NCBI RefSeq assembly: GCF_047300855.1
Contig: NZ_CP170197.1
Span: 1,364,001 to 1,428,000 of the forward strand
Reading direction: 5' to 3'
Source: Sulfuriferula sp047300855
GTDB lineage: Bacteria; Pseudomonadota; Gammaproteobacteria; Burkholderiales; Sulfuriferulaceae
DNA length: 64,000 nt
The notes under the pieces: generated by a model
Seen by the model: only the letters and a program-made list of their open reading frames with translations
Told to the model about the DNA's origin: nothing
The model's database searches: none
Made by a program: the position numbers and the translations under genes
In this document: piece by piece, positions 26,833-35,517 of the stretch
Numbering within the stretch: position 1 is the stretch's first letter
Layout: every line of letters starts with the position of its first letter

Positions 26833-27849
26833 TCATCGCAGCAAGCCAGCGATGCTGCCGCGTTGCCAGAATTTCAGCAGCATGCCCCGCGTTACACGCC
26901 ATTCCAGATTTTCTTCTGTTGTCGGCGCAATGATTCGCAACTCGTCTACTTTGCCGGATTTCAGCAGTGCCAGCAGCGGCGCAAACCAGTCCGCTTCCAG
27001 CTGCTGCATGCCCTCGCGCCAGCCGATGATGTCGCCGTATTGTGCCGCGCCACGCAAGTGCTCGGCTAATACCAGCGTGTCGTCAGTAGTGTCGGCCAAT
27101 GCGGCGGCATTGACTGGCATTGCATCGTTGGGACAGGCTGCGGCGAGTGCGATGGCACGCGCGGTGGGGTCATTCGCCAGTACTTTGGAGTTAGCCGGTG
27201 CGATTCGAGGCGGTGTGCCGCCACCCCACAGCCAGATGCTGTTCACCGTCAGTTCGCCGCGTGCTTCACGGGCGTCGTTCAGTGGCAGACTGAAAAACAG
27301 CATCTGGATTTCATTGTACAGGCGGTGCCACTTGAGCCCGTCCGCGCCTTGCGGCAGATAGGGGTCGAGATGCTTGCCGGTCACTGCAGTGACCGGATGG
27401 GTATTGATGGCGGGATGCTGATCGAGCTTGAGATACCAGCGATCCGGACGCAGCGTATAAAGCGTGAAACCGTCCGCGCTGAAATGCGCATTGAACGCCT
27501 GGGCGTAGGTTTCCGCTTCGATCTGGGTGAGCTGGAACGCGCCGCTGTCCACCAGCATGAGTTTGTCGCGGGTGGCGCGCAGGTGCACCGGGTCGGCACG
27601 CAGCCAGTAAGCATTGCCGGGTTCGCCGCCGTCTGCCAGCAGAGTGATGGGTGCAATCGGCCAATCCTGTTGCTTATCCACGCCGAAAGCGCGGCACAGC
27701 CAGCCATCCAGGCCGCCTTCCGCCGGGGTAGCCGTCTTGTCCGCACGTGCCAACAGGGTTTGCAGGGCGGGCAGGGCAAGCCCACCCAGCGCAGCATCGC
27801 GCATTTCAGGCGCGGGAATCAAATCGGGGATTAGGAGAGTGATGATCAT
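26833..27849 (-). CDS. RpfE-like/phosphoglycerate-mutase-related conserved protein
   Basis: The 338-residue cytoplasmic protein resembles the conserved family called RpfE-type regulatory protein or cofactor-independent phosphoglycerate mutase homologue. Visible blocks are MIITLLIPDLIP, YWLRADPVHL, HRLYNEIQMLFF and NSIWLWGGG. The metal-binding residues of a true phosphoglycerate mutase are not evident. It is divergent from lolC across about 110 bp. Its biochemical role is not established. Confidence 0.7.
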   Translation of the reverse strand: MIITLLIPDLIPAPEMRDAALGGLALPALQTLLARADKTATPAEGGLDGWLCRAFGVDKQQDWPIAPITLLADGGEPGNAYWLRADPVHLRATRDKLMLVDSGAFQLTQIEAETYAQAFNAHFSADGFTLYTLRPDRWYLKLDQHPAINTHPVTAVTGKHLDPYLPQGADGLKWHRLYNEIQMLFFSLPLNDAREARGELTVNSIWLWGGGTPPRIAPANSKVLANDPTARAIALAAACPNDAMPVNAAALADTTDDTLVLAEHLRGAAQYGDIIGWREGMQQLEADWFAPLLALLKSGKVDELRIIAPTTEENLEWRVTRGMLLKFWQRGSIAGLLR

Positions 27850-27960
27850 CGTCGCAGTTTATCATTCCAACCCGGCGGCAATTTGGATGATGCGCGATTT
27901 TCTGGCGGCAGACGTGCGCCTGTGGCACACTGCTGGCAGCAAATTCAACTCAAATTTCCC

Positions 27961-29205
27961 GTGCGCCCATACGAACTTTACATTGGCTTGCGCTATACCC
28001 GCGCCAAGCGTCGCAATCATTTCATTTCCTTCATTTCGCTGATTTCCATGCTCGGCATTGCGCTGGGCGTGGCAGCACTGATTGTCGTGCTGTCGGTGAT
28101 GAACGGTTTTCAGGATGAACTGCGCAGCCGCATTCTGGGGGTGGCGGCGCATATCGAGATCACCGGTTTCGACAATACGCTCGGCGATTGGCAAAAAGTC
28201 GCGGCAGAAAGCCGCAAGGAGCCGGAGGTGCAAGCCACTGCGCCCTATGTGATGGGGCAGGGCTTGCTGGCCTACGATCAGGCGGTGCAGGGCGCGGTGG
28301 TGCGCGGCATCCTGCCGGATCAGGAAGACAGTGTGACCGACATTGGCCACAAGATGCGCGTGGGCAGCCTCGCGGCGCTGCGTCCCGGCGAGTGGGGGAT
28401 CGTGCTGGGTGCCGACCTGGCGCGCATACTGGGGGCGCAGCTGGGCGATAAAGTGACAGTGATTACGCCGCAGGGACAGATCACTCCGGCGGGCATGATA
28501 CCGCGGCTGAAGCAATTCAAGGTGGTGGGCATATTCCAGATCGGCATGTACGAGTACGACTCCGGCCTGGCGCTGATCAATCTGCAGGATGCTCAGAAGC
28601 TGTTTCGCACCGGTGACCATGTCTCCGGCCTGCGCCTGAAACTTGACAACCTGGACCGGGCACCGGAAGTCGCCAGAAAACTCACCACCATGTTGAATGG
28701 CGATTATTCCATCCGCGACTGGACGCAATCGCACACCAGTTTCTTCAGCGCGGTACAGATGGAAAAACGCGTGATGTTCATCATCCTGCTGCTGATCGTG
28801 GCGGTTGCCGCGTTCAATATCGTTTCCACGCTGGTGATGGTGGTTACCGACAAGCAGCCGGACATCGCCATCCTGCGCACGCTGGGCGCATCGCCGGGCA
28901 GCATCATGAAAATTTTCATGGTGCAGGGCGCGATCATCGGTTTGATCGGCACCGCCATGGGATTGCTGTCGGGCGTATTGCTGGCACTCAATATCGGCAC
29001 CGTGGTACCGTTCATCGAACGCACCTTTGGCGTCCATTTTCTGTCGTCCGACGTGTATCAGATCAGCGAGCTGCCCTCCAAACTGGAGTGGCACGACGTA
29101 TGGGTAATTGGCATCGTGGCGCTGGTGTTGTCCTGGCTGGCGACCATCTACCCGAGCTGGCGCGCATCGCGCACCAATCCTGCGGAGGCTTTGCGCTATG
29201 AATAA
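27961..29205 (+). CDS. lolC: Lipoprotein-releasing ABC transporter permease
   Basis: I chose the GTG at 27961 because VRPYELYIGLRYTRAKRR matches the conserved LolC/E start; the longer frame from 27883 adds unrelated residues. The 414-residue protein has one N-terminal helix (HFISFISLISMLGIALGVAALI), a large periplasmic domain, and three C-terminal helices of FtsX type. With LolD it extracts lipoproteins from the inner membrane for LolA. Only one permease gene is present, as in many betaproteobacteria. It overlaps lolD by 8 bases. Confidence 0.94.
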   Translation: MRPYELYIGLRYTRAKRRNHFISFISLISMLGIALGVAALIVVLSVMNGFQDELRSRILGVAAHIEITGFDNTLGDWQKVAAESRKEPEVQATAPYVMGQGLLAYDQAVQGAVVRGILPDQEDSVTDIGHKMRVGSLAALRPGEWGIVLGADLARILGAQLGDKVTVITPQGQITPAGMIPRLKQFKVVGIFQIGMYEYDSGLALINLQDAQKLFRTGDHVSGLRLKLDNLDRAPEVARKLTTMLNGDYSIRDWTQSHTSFFSAVQMEKRVMFIILLLIVAVAAFNIVSTLVMVVTDKQPDIAILRTLGASPGSIMKIFMVQGAIIGLIGTAMGLLSGVLLALNIGTVVPFIERTFGVHFLSSDVYQISELPSKLEWHDVWVIGIVALVLSWLATIYPSWRASRTNPAEALRYE

Positions 29206-29878
29206 GCAAGTGATTGCTTGCCGCGACCTGAAAAAAACCTATCGCCAGGGCAGGCTGGATGTGCAGGTGCTGACCGGCGTCAATCTGGTGGTGGAAGCGG
29301 GCGAGCGCATCGCCATCATGGGCGCCTCGGGCTCCGGCAAATCCACCTTGTTGCATCTGTTGGGCGGGCTGGACGATGCCAGCAGCGGCAGCGTGGAAAT
29401 CATGGGGCGCGATATTCAGCATCTGGGCGAAACCGAGCGCGGCAAGCTGCGCAACGAATCGCTCGGCTTCGTCTACCAGTTTCACCACCTGCTGCCCGAA
29501 TTCACTGCGCTGGACAACGTCGCCATGCCGCTGCTGATCCGGCGCATGCCCACCGCAGAAGCGCGCGAACGGGCCGCCAAGGTACTCAAGGAAGTCGGCC
29601 TCGCGCATCGCCTTGACCACTCCCCCGGCGAACTTTCCGGCGGCGAGCGTCAGCGTGCCGCGATTGCCCGCGCGCTGGTTACGCAACCGGCCTGCGTGCT
29701 GGCGGATGAGCCGACCGGCAACCTGGATCGCCATACCGCCGAGGGCATTCAGGAACTGATGCTGGCGCTGAATCAACAGCACGGCACCAGCTTTCTGGTG
29801 GTTACCCACGACCCCGATCTGGCCAGGCGCATGCAGCGCGTGTTGCAACTGGCGGATGGGGTGCTGGTGCAGGGTTGA
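29198..29878 (+). CDS. lolD: Lipoprotein-releasing system ATP-binding protein
   Basis: The ATG at 29198 (MNKQVIACRDLKKTY, 226 residues) overlaps the lolC stop. It has Walker A GASGSGKST, the ABC motif LSGGERQRAAIA, Walker B VLADEPTGNLD and an H-loop VVTHD. The protein belongs to the MacB/LolD family and energises LolC. A longer open frame to 29108 is only the shadow of lolC. Confidence 0.95.
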   Translation: MNKQVIACRDLKKTYRQGRLDVQVLTGVNLVVEAGERIAIMGASGSGKSTLLHLLGGLDDASSGSVEIMGRDIQHLGETERGKLRNESLGFVYQFHHLLPEFTALDNVAMPLLIRRMPTAEARERAAKVLKEVGLAHRLDHSPGELSGGERQRAAIARALVTQPACVLADEPTGNLDRHTAEGIQELMLALNQQHGTSFLVVTHDPDLARRMQRVLQLADGVLVQG

Positions 29879-29996
29879 GCTGACTACCGTTGCAAATTCC
29901 GGAACGCCATGCGGCCAAGCGGGATTTCGGAAATAGACTGAAAAATGGGATGCAGTACAGTGCCAAGGAGGATGAATTTATCCTTGCCAGCATGGT

Positions 29997-31157
29997 TCAA
30001 ATAAAGCTGCGAACCAACGCCGCCAGTTTTCCCAGCCCCAGATCTGCATGCGCCTCGCTGGCATGGCTGAAATTGAGACGCAACTGACCGCAACTGTCCA
30101 CATCCACAGGCAGGAATGGTTCGCCAGGCATAAAGGCGACCCCCTCTGCAATAGCCCCGGCCAAAAGTTGGCGCGTATCGATGCGGCGATTAAGGGTGAG
30201 CCAGAAGAACAGCCCGCCCGGCGGCGTCTTCCAGCTGGCGAGATCGCCGAAATGACGCCGCAATGCCGCCTCGAAGTTATCCCGGCGCTGGCGATAACGT
30301 TGCGCCAGTTCGTCCAGATGTCGGCTGCGCGCCGGATCATTCAACTGCTGCAGCACCAGCCACTGGCTCACCCGATTGCTGTGCAAATCGGCTGCCTGCT
30401 TGAGACTCGTGAGATATGGCAGCAGATCGGGCGAAGCGGCGAGGTAGCCAAGACGCAATCCCGGCGCCAGACTCTTCGAGAATGATCCCTGATAAATCCA
30501 GGGTGCTCGCTGCAAACGGCCGCATACCGGGCTGCGCTCACAGGAGTCATACACCAGGTCACGATAGGGGTCGTCCTCAAACAGGGGAATCCGGGTGGAA
30601 TCGCAGGCGGCGGCCAGCGCGTCGCGCTGGGTGGCGCCGAGGCAGCGGCCGCTCGGGTTCTGAAAAGTGGGAATGGCATAGGCAAAAGCCGGCCTTTCAC
30701 GTTGCATCGCTTGCTCATCCAGTTTTTCCGCGTCGTAGGCAACAAAGCGCGCTCCGAAAAAACGGAATACCTGCAAAGCCGCCAGATAGGTGGGCGACTC
30801 CACCGCCACCGCGGTACCAGGGTCGATGAACAGTTTGGCGACAAGATCGATACCTTGTTGCGAACCGGAAAGAATCAGCACTTGTTCGGCCGTGCACTGC
30901 AAACCTCGCTCATGCAGCTCTTCGGCAATTCTCTGACGCAATGCCCTCTCGCCTTCGCTGGGGCCGTATTGCAGGATTTCCTGCGGCATGCTGTCCAGAT
31001 TGAATCTGGGAAAGCTGTCTGGCGCCGGTAGCCCACCCGCAAAGGAGATCATGCCCGGCCGATTGACGACAGACAGAATTTCGCGGATCGGGGACGGATG
31101 CAAATCGCGGGTGCGGGAAGAAAAGTGAGCAGGATGAGAGGGTGGCGGGGGGGTCAT
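29997..31157 (-). CDS. PLP-dependent aminotransferase (class I/II, 2-aminoadipate transaminase type)
   Basis: The 386-residue fold-type I aminotransferase has FAGGLPAPDSFP near residue 40, LSGSQQGIDLV, FEDDPYRDLVYD, and the Schiff-base Lys in GSFSKSLAPGLRLGYL. It resembles the LysN/2-aminoadipate transaminase subgroup related to the MocR catalytic domain, but lacks the winged-helix domain. It is divergent from a MarR regulator, and two identical-core palindromes in the spacer suggest repression by that regulator. The actual amino donor is unknown. Confidence 0.9.
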   Translation of the reverse strand: MTPPPPSHPAHFSSRTRDLHPSPIREILSVVNRPGMISFAGGLPAPDSFPRFNLDSMPQEILQYGPSEGERALRQRIAEELHERGLQCTAEQVLILSGSQQGIDLVAKLFIDPGTAVAVESPTYLAALQVFRFFGARFVAYDAEKLDEQAMQRERPAFAYAIPTFQNPSGRCLGATQRDALAAACDSTRIPLFEDDPYRDLVYDSCERSPVCGRLQRAPWIYQGSFSKSLAPGLRLGYLAASPDLLPYLTSLKQAADLHSNRVSQWLVLQQLNDPARSRHLDELAQRYRQRRDNFEAALRRHFGDLASWKTPPGGLFFWLTLNRRIDTRQLLAGAIAEGVAFMPGEPFLPVDVDSCGQLRLNFSHASEAHADLGLGKLAALVRSFI

Positions 31158-31174
31158 GGCAGTCGATCCATAAT

Positions 31175-31189
31175 GTCAATAAAGTTGAC
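31175..31189. promoter_or_regulatory. MarR-type operator, site 1
   Basis: GTCAA-N5-TTGAC is a perfect interrupted palindrome 18 bp upstream of the aminotransferase ATG, in the spacer shared with the MarR gene. An identical core recurs at 31223-31237. Confidence 0.7.
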
Positions 31190-31207
31190 CTATATACATC
31201 CTAATGA

Positions 31208-31726
31208 ATGCACGCTTATCATGTCAATATGGTTGACCCAATAGCCACTGCCGATATGCAGTCCAATGACAACGCCAAGGCTACCGACACGCACTCGTCC
31301 GAGTCGCCCGAAACCGCATTGCACCTGGCCATAGAGCAGTTTTACTTCGGCTACCGCGCCTTTACTGCGCCCCCAGACCGCATTCTCGATCAGCGTGGTT
31401 TGGGTAGAGTCCATCACCGCATACTCTATTTCGTTGGCCGCAACCCGCAGATTTCGGTTAATGCCTTGCTGAGCATACTCAATGTCAGCAAACAAGCCTT
31501 GAACGCACCCCTGCGGCAGTTGATCGCAATGCGTCTGGTGGTGATCAATACCGCGGAGCACGATCGTCGTGTTCGTCAGCTGTCATTGACCCCCATGGGG
31601 CAGAAACTCGAAGCACAACTCACCGGCACCCAGATGAAACTGTTACAAGCAGTTTTTGATGAGGTTGGGGAAAGTGCCGCGGCGGGGTGGCATCAGGTGA
31701 TGCACAGCTTGAGCAAAAAGTGCTGA
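31208..31726 (+). CDS. MarR-family transcriptional regulator
   Basis: The protein of up to 172 residues has a winged-helix core (VHHRILYFVGRNPQISVNALLSILNVSKQALNAPLRQLI, in two parts, then the wing with EHDRRVRQLSLTPMG). It is divergent from the aminotransferase. The start is uncertain: from 31208 the second operator falls inside the first codons, while from the in-frame ATG at 31256 it would lie in the leader. No good Shine-Dalgarno marks either one. It probably represses itself and the aminotransferase. Confidence 0.88.
   Translation: MHAYHVNMVDPIATADMQSNDNAKATDTHSSESPETALHLAIEQFYFGYRAFTAPPDRILDQRGLGRVHHRILYFVGRNPQISVNALLSILNVSKQALNAPLRQLIAMRLVVINTAEHDRRVRQLSLTPMGQKLEAQLTGTQMKLLQAVFDEVGESAAAGWHQVMHSLSKKC
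31223..31237. promoter_or_regulatory. MarR-type operator, site 2
   Basis: GTCAA-N5-TTGAC is the same 5-5-5 arrangement as site 1, with centres 48 bp apart. It overlaps the first codons of the annotated MarR frame. Confidence 0.7.
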
Positions 31727-31791
31727 AAGCAGCCTCGATTTCAAGTCGCCAAACTTACGGGGAATTGATCGTCAGCAGGCCAGGAGCTTGG

Positions 31792-33000
31792 TCATTCCGG
31801 TAAAGGCGTTACCAATTCCGGCACACTGGACAAGATGGCGGAATGGGTCACTACGCGATTGCGGCCTTCCTGTTTGGCGTGGTAGAGCGCCTTGTCTGCG
31901 GCAGAAACGAGTTCATTGAATTCCAGACCGACACGTTTCGAATCGGCTACACCGATGCTGATGGTGCTGTGCAAAACCGCGCCGCCAAACTCCATGGTCA
32001 AGGAGGCATAAGCCTGCCGCAGGCGGTCGGCCAGTACCCTGGCCTTTTCTTCAGTGGTGGATGGCAGCAGAATGCAGAATTCTTCCCCGCCATAACGGGC
32101 AAAGTAATCGTCGCGACGGATGGAATTCTGGGCAACTTCGGCCAAACGTCGCAGGACTTGGTCTCCCACCTGATGGCCGCTCTGGTCGTTGATCGCCTTG
32201 AAGTGGTCGACGTCTATCATCATGATCGCCAGCGTATCGCCATAACGCTGACAGCGTGCCTGCAGGCGGATAGCCTCCTGTTCCAGGCTGCGCCGGTTGA
32301 GTGCGCCGGTCAAACCGTCGCGCAAGGCAATTTTTTGCATTTGCAGAATGAGGCGATAGTTCAGCATGAGTACGAAACCGAAGGGCACGCACATCAGCAG
32401 CAGGCTGCCGAACAGAAAGCGCAGGGGAACAAAGGGTATCTGCGGGTAAAGGCCGACAAAGGCATCGGGTGGCGCATGAAATAATGTGGCCAGTCGGATC
32501 AGCGATGCCGCGCCTAGCAAGGCAAACGATGCGCCCGTAAACCAGTATGCGGTGCGCAACGGGGGTTCGATATTGATGAGCAGGGCACGGGCACAGATTA
32601 GATTGATCAATGCGAACACCAGCGTATTGGCGATGGCTCGCGCAGCGGCATCATGCTGCAGGAATGTGAACCAGACGCTCAGTGCAAATGCCAAGCCCGC
32701 CACTGACAGGGGAATGCGCCAGTCAATGCGCTCTTCCTTGAATGCCCGTATTCCTGCAAATTGCAGGCCGCTACCTGTCATCACCAACACGGCTGCCCAC
32801 ACCATGATCCAGCCATTGGTCAAGGCAGGCAACTGTGCAAATATAATGTAGCTTGCGAGGCTGTGACACATGCTCGCCATTGCCCACAGGCGCACACCAC
32901 GAATATTCCCGGCATGAAAACTAGCCATTCCCAGCAATCCGGAAAGCAGCAGCGTCAGCACGGATATCATCAACATCATGGTGCGAAGATCAAGATTCAT
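31792..33000 (-). CDS. Membrane-bound diguanylate cyclase
   Basis: The 402-residue protein has about six or seven transmembrane helices (residues 5-215) followed by a GGDEF domain. The active site is GGEEF (304-308), preceded by an RxxD inhibitory site (Arg295-Asp298) at the standard five-residue distance. Both catalysis and product inhibition therefore look intact. It makes cyclic di-GMP in response to a membrane signal. It stands alone, with no EAL gene nearby. Confidence 0.93.
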   Translation of the reverse strand: MNLDLRTMMLMISVLTLLLSGLLGMASFHAGNIRGVRLWAMASMCHSLASYIIFAQLPALTNGWIMVWAAVLVMTGSGLQFAGIRAFKEERIDWRIPLSVAGLAFALSVWFTFLQHDAAARAIANTLVFALINLICARALLINIEPPLRTAYWFTGASFALLGAASLIRLATLFHAPPDAFVGLYPQIPFVPLRFLFGSLLLMCVPFGFVLMLNYRLILQMQKIALRDGLTGALNRRSLEQEAIRLQARCQRYGDTLAIMMIDVDHFKAINDQSGHQVGDQVLRRLAEVAQNSIRRDDYFARYGGEEFCILLPSTTEEKARVLADRLRQAYASLTMEFGGAVLHSTISIGVADSKRVGLEFNELVSAADKALYHAKQEGRNRVVTHSAILSSVPELVTPLPE

Positions 33001-33197
33001 TTCTTAATAGCTCTTGTTTCCGGGTTGTGTCTGCGCGACATTATGCGGCAATTCAGCCCCGGGGCGGCACCGTTTTTTTCTTATTTGTTCATGATGATTT
33101 TTGGTAAATTGGGGGCTATTTGGATGAACCAGGGTATGAGGAATTATCCGTAGATGCGCGATGATCTTACGCTTGTTTTCCATATCGCTTAGTTGCT

Positions 33198-33440
33198 TCA
33201 ATTTGCGGCACATTGTGGCTGCGCCACCCGCCAGTTTTTCTCGAATTGCATGGTGCTGACGTAACCCAGGGTCGAGTGCAGCCGCCGGTGATTATAGAAC
33301 GCGATCCAGTCGATCACCTCATCCATGGCCTTGCACCGCATCGCGAACTCCCTGCCATGCAGACGTCCCGCTTTTAGTCTGCCTCACAGGTTCCCGGTCG
33401 GCGCATTATCCCGGCAATTGCATCGGTGTGCCTTGCACAG
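33198..33440 (-). pseudogene. IS3-family transposase (OrfB) C-terminal remnant
   Basis: The minus strand encodes the end of an IS3-type integrase-core transposase: RDNAPTGN, then a stop codon, then GRLKAG, MDEVIDWIAFYNHRRLHSTL, GYV and a terminal FEKNWRVAQ. In intact elements the block reads without the stop. The catalytic Asp regions and OrfA are absent. It is a dead 3' fragment and fills most of the gap between the diguanylate cyclase and the next gene. The left part of the gap, 33001-33197, shows nothing I recognise. Confidence 0.85.
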
Positions 33441-33536
33441 GAGCTACTGTGAAGCAGGAATCGTCGAGACGCGACTACGATTGCATGTGCAGTATTCCCG
33501 AGAAAATGGCGTCAGCCGGCCTGTCATGTAGTTGAG

Positions 33537-34181
33537 TTAGCCGGTTTTATCGCTGTCATCTTGCGGATTGCCGTCTTGTGATTTGTGTCCCTGATCCGTT
33601 TCCTTGGCGAGTTCCGCCCGGAATTCCTCGAGTTTGGCATGGAAGTCCTCCGCTTCGCCGTAGGCCAAAAAATGCGCGTAGCGTGCATGGGCGCCGAGCA
33701 TTTTGCGGGCATGCTTGATGGGGCAGAAATATTGCTCGGTGCGTGCCGTGATTTCTTGCGCGTAGCCCAGCAACCCGACCGCGTACGAGCAATACATGCA
33801 ATCCACTTTCTCGATGATGTTCAGATAGGCCAGATGCTGATGATCCAGCGCGATGTAGTCCGCGCGCCGCACCCTGGCAACCCTGTAAATGGGGAAGCAG
33901 GTCAGCTGATAAAAGCTGATGCACAGATCGAACAAGGCTAATGGAACGACCATGCCGTAGATGATGGGGGCGGTGAGATAGTTTAGCGGGCGGACGGTCA
34001 GGAACCAGCGAAAAATCCCCATTCTGGCTTTGCGATGCGCTTCGCCAATGGCATGTTCGAAGCTGATGCGCTTGTCCTCGAAGCGGTAGTGCAAGCGCTC
34101 CTGCTGCTGTTCGACGGCTGTTTGCAGTTCATCTTCGAGTGCGCTTATCTGGTCGAGAATCTGGCGAATCCGGTTGTTCAT
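33537..34181 (-). CDS. Conserved membrane-associated protein of unknown function
   Basis: From the ATG at 34181 (AAGG 6-9 bases upstream) the protein has 214 residues. It begins with a coiled-coil-like stretch (ISALEDELQTAVEQQQ), then one or two hydrophobic segments (LNYLTAPIIYGMVVPLALFD, SFYQLTCFPIY), then a Cys-containing region (DCMYCSY, YFCPIKHARK) and a charged tail. The Cys pattern could bind metal or a cofactor. The function is unknown. An upstream frame extending to 34295 is less likely. Confidence 0.75.
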   Translation of the reverse strand: MNNRIRQILDQISALEDELQTAVEQQQERLHYRFEDKRISFEHAIGEAHRKARMGIFRWFLTVRPLNYLTAPIIYGMVVPLALFDLCISFYQLTCFPIYRVARVRRADYIALDHQHLAYLNIIEKVDCMYCSYAVGLLGYAQEITARTEQYFCPIKHARKMLGAHARYAHFLAYGEAEDFHAKLEEFRAELAKETDQGHKSQDGNPQDDSDKTG

Positions 34182-34315
34182 GGAAACCTTCACTGGCATG
34201 TGCGGACGACATACGCATTCGCGCATACGGGAGCACAGTATAAGCACAATCTGCCGTTTGTTAATGACGCTTTTCGGCCAAGGTGCGCTATGCACCTATC
34301 CATCGGCCAACAGGC

Positions 34316-35224
34316 TCAATCCGCCAGACGATCCAACTCCTGATCTGCCAGGGAAGCGGGATCTTCCTTCGGTTCCAGGTGGGTGGTGATGTGGGCGTGT
34401 GGCACGGCCTGTCGGATCTCGGCTTCGATCCGTTCCGACCAGTCATGCCCATGCTGGACCGTCCAGGCGCCAGGCACCAGGACATGCAAGGTGACGAAAG
34501 CACGGGTGCCGGCCTGACGCGTGCGCAAGGCGTGGAACTCCAGCCCTTGCTGGCGGTAGCCATCCAGCACACTTTCAATCGCCTTCAGTTCTTCCTCGGG
34601 GATGGAAACATCCATCAAGCCCGCGGCGGAGCGCTGCAGCAGTTGCCACCCGGTCCACACAATATTCATGGCCACCAGGATGGCAATCACCGGGTCGAGC
34701 CAGATCCAGCCCGTCACCCACACCAGTCCGACCCCTGCGATGACCCCCGCTGACGTCCAGACATCGGTGAGCAGGTGGCGCGCGTCGGCTTCCAGGGTGA
34801 TGGATTTGTATTTTTTACCCACCCCCATGAGGATGCGCGAAGTGGCCAGATTTATCACCGAAGCGGCCACCGACACCGCCAGCCCGATACCCACCGCTTC
34901 GATCGGTTGCGGATTGAGCAGGCGCTCGAGGGCTGCATAGGCGATGCTGGCAGCGGCGACAAGGATGAGAAAGCCTTCGAATGCGCTGGAAAAGTACTCC
35001 GCCTTTCCGTGCCCGTGCGCATGGTTGTCGTCTGCCGGCAAGGCCGCCAATGTCAGCATGGCCAGCGCCATCATCGCCCCCGCCAGATTGACAAAGGACT
35101 CGAGTGCATCGGATAGCAATCCCACTGAGCCGGTGAGCCACCAAGCCCAGCCCTTGAGCAGGATGGTGACCAGGGCCGCAGCGATGGAGAGCCAGGCGTA
35201 GCGTTTGAGGGAGGCAGGCAGCAT
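34316..35224 (-). CDS. Cation diffusion facilitator (CDF) transporter
   Basis: From the ATG at 35224 the protein has 302 residues, the usual CDF length. It has six helices, an Asp in helix 2 (LLSDALESFVN), a His-rich loop (DDNHAHGHGKAEYF), the helix 5 HxxxD pair (DARHLLTDVWTS) and a C-terminal ferredoxin-like domain with histidines. CDF proteins export Zn2+, Fe2+ or similar ions by proton antiport. Longer starts (35278, 35410) exist. It is divergent from a P-type ATPase, which hints at shared metal control. Confidence 0.9.
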   Translation of the reverse strand: MLPASLKRYAWLSIAAALVTILLKGWAWWLTGSVGLLSDALESFVNLAGAMMALAMLTLAALPADDNHAHGHGKAEYFSSAFEGFLILVAAASIAYAALERLLNPQPIEAVGIGLAVSVAASVINLATSRILMGVGKKYKSITLEADARHLLTDVWTSAGVIAGVGLVWVTGWIWLDPVIAILVAMNIVWTGWQLLQRSAAGLMDVSIPEEELKAIESVLDGYRQQGLEFHALRTRQAGTRAFVTLHVLVPGAWTVQHGHDWSERIEAEIRQAVPHAHITTHLEPKEDPASLADQELDRLAD

Positions 35225-35517
35225 GTCGGTTCTTCTTCGCGGGGGAGATTGAGACTGGGTTTTCAGACTCGAATCCATTAAACCATTTTTTATTCTATCT
35301 TGGGGTGGGTGGTCCCGCATCTGGAAATTGAAAGCCGCTATCATATGCGCATTCGTCTGGAAAAGGAGGCGAAGGATGAAGCGTGATGATGTTTCTGAAT
35401 GCCTATCCAAAATTCAGCGTTTCACGCATGCTGCCGTGGCGGCGACGCCGATGGCACTTTGCATACCGCCCTTTCTTGCATATCCTGACGGCATCCCGCC
35501 CTGCGCCGCACGATGCC

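Noticed and set aside
33325..33531. Plus-strand 68-residue frame
   Set aside because: It is antisense to the IS3 transposase remnant and has no support.
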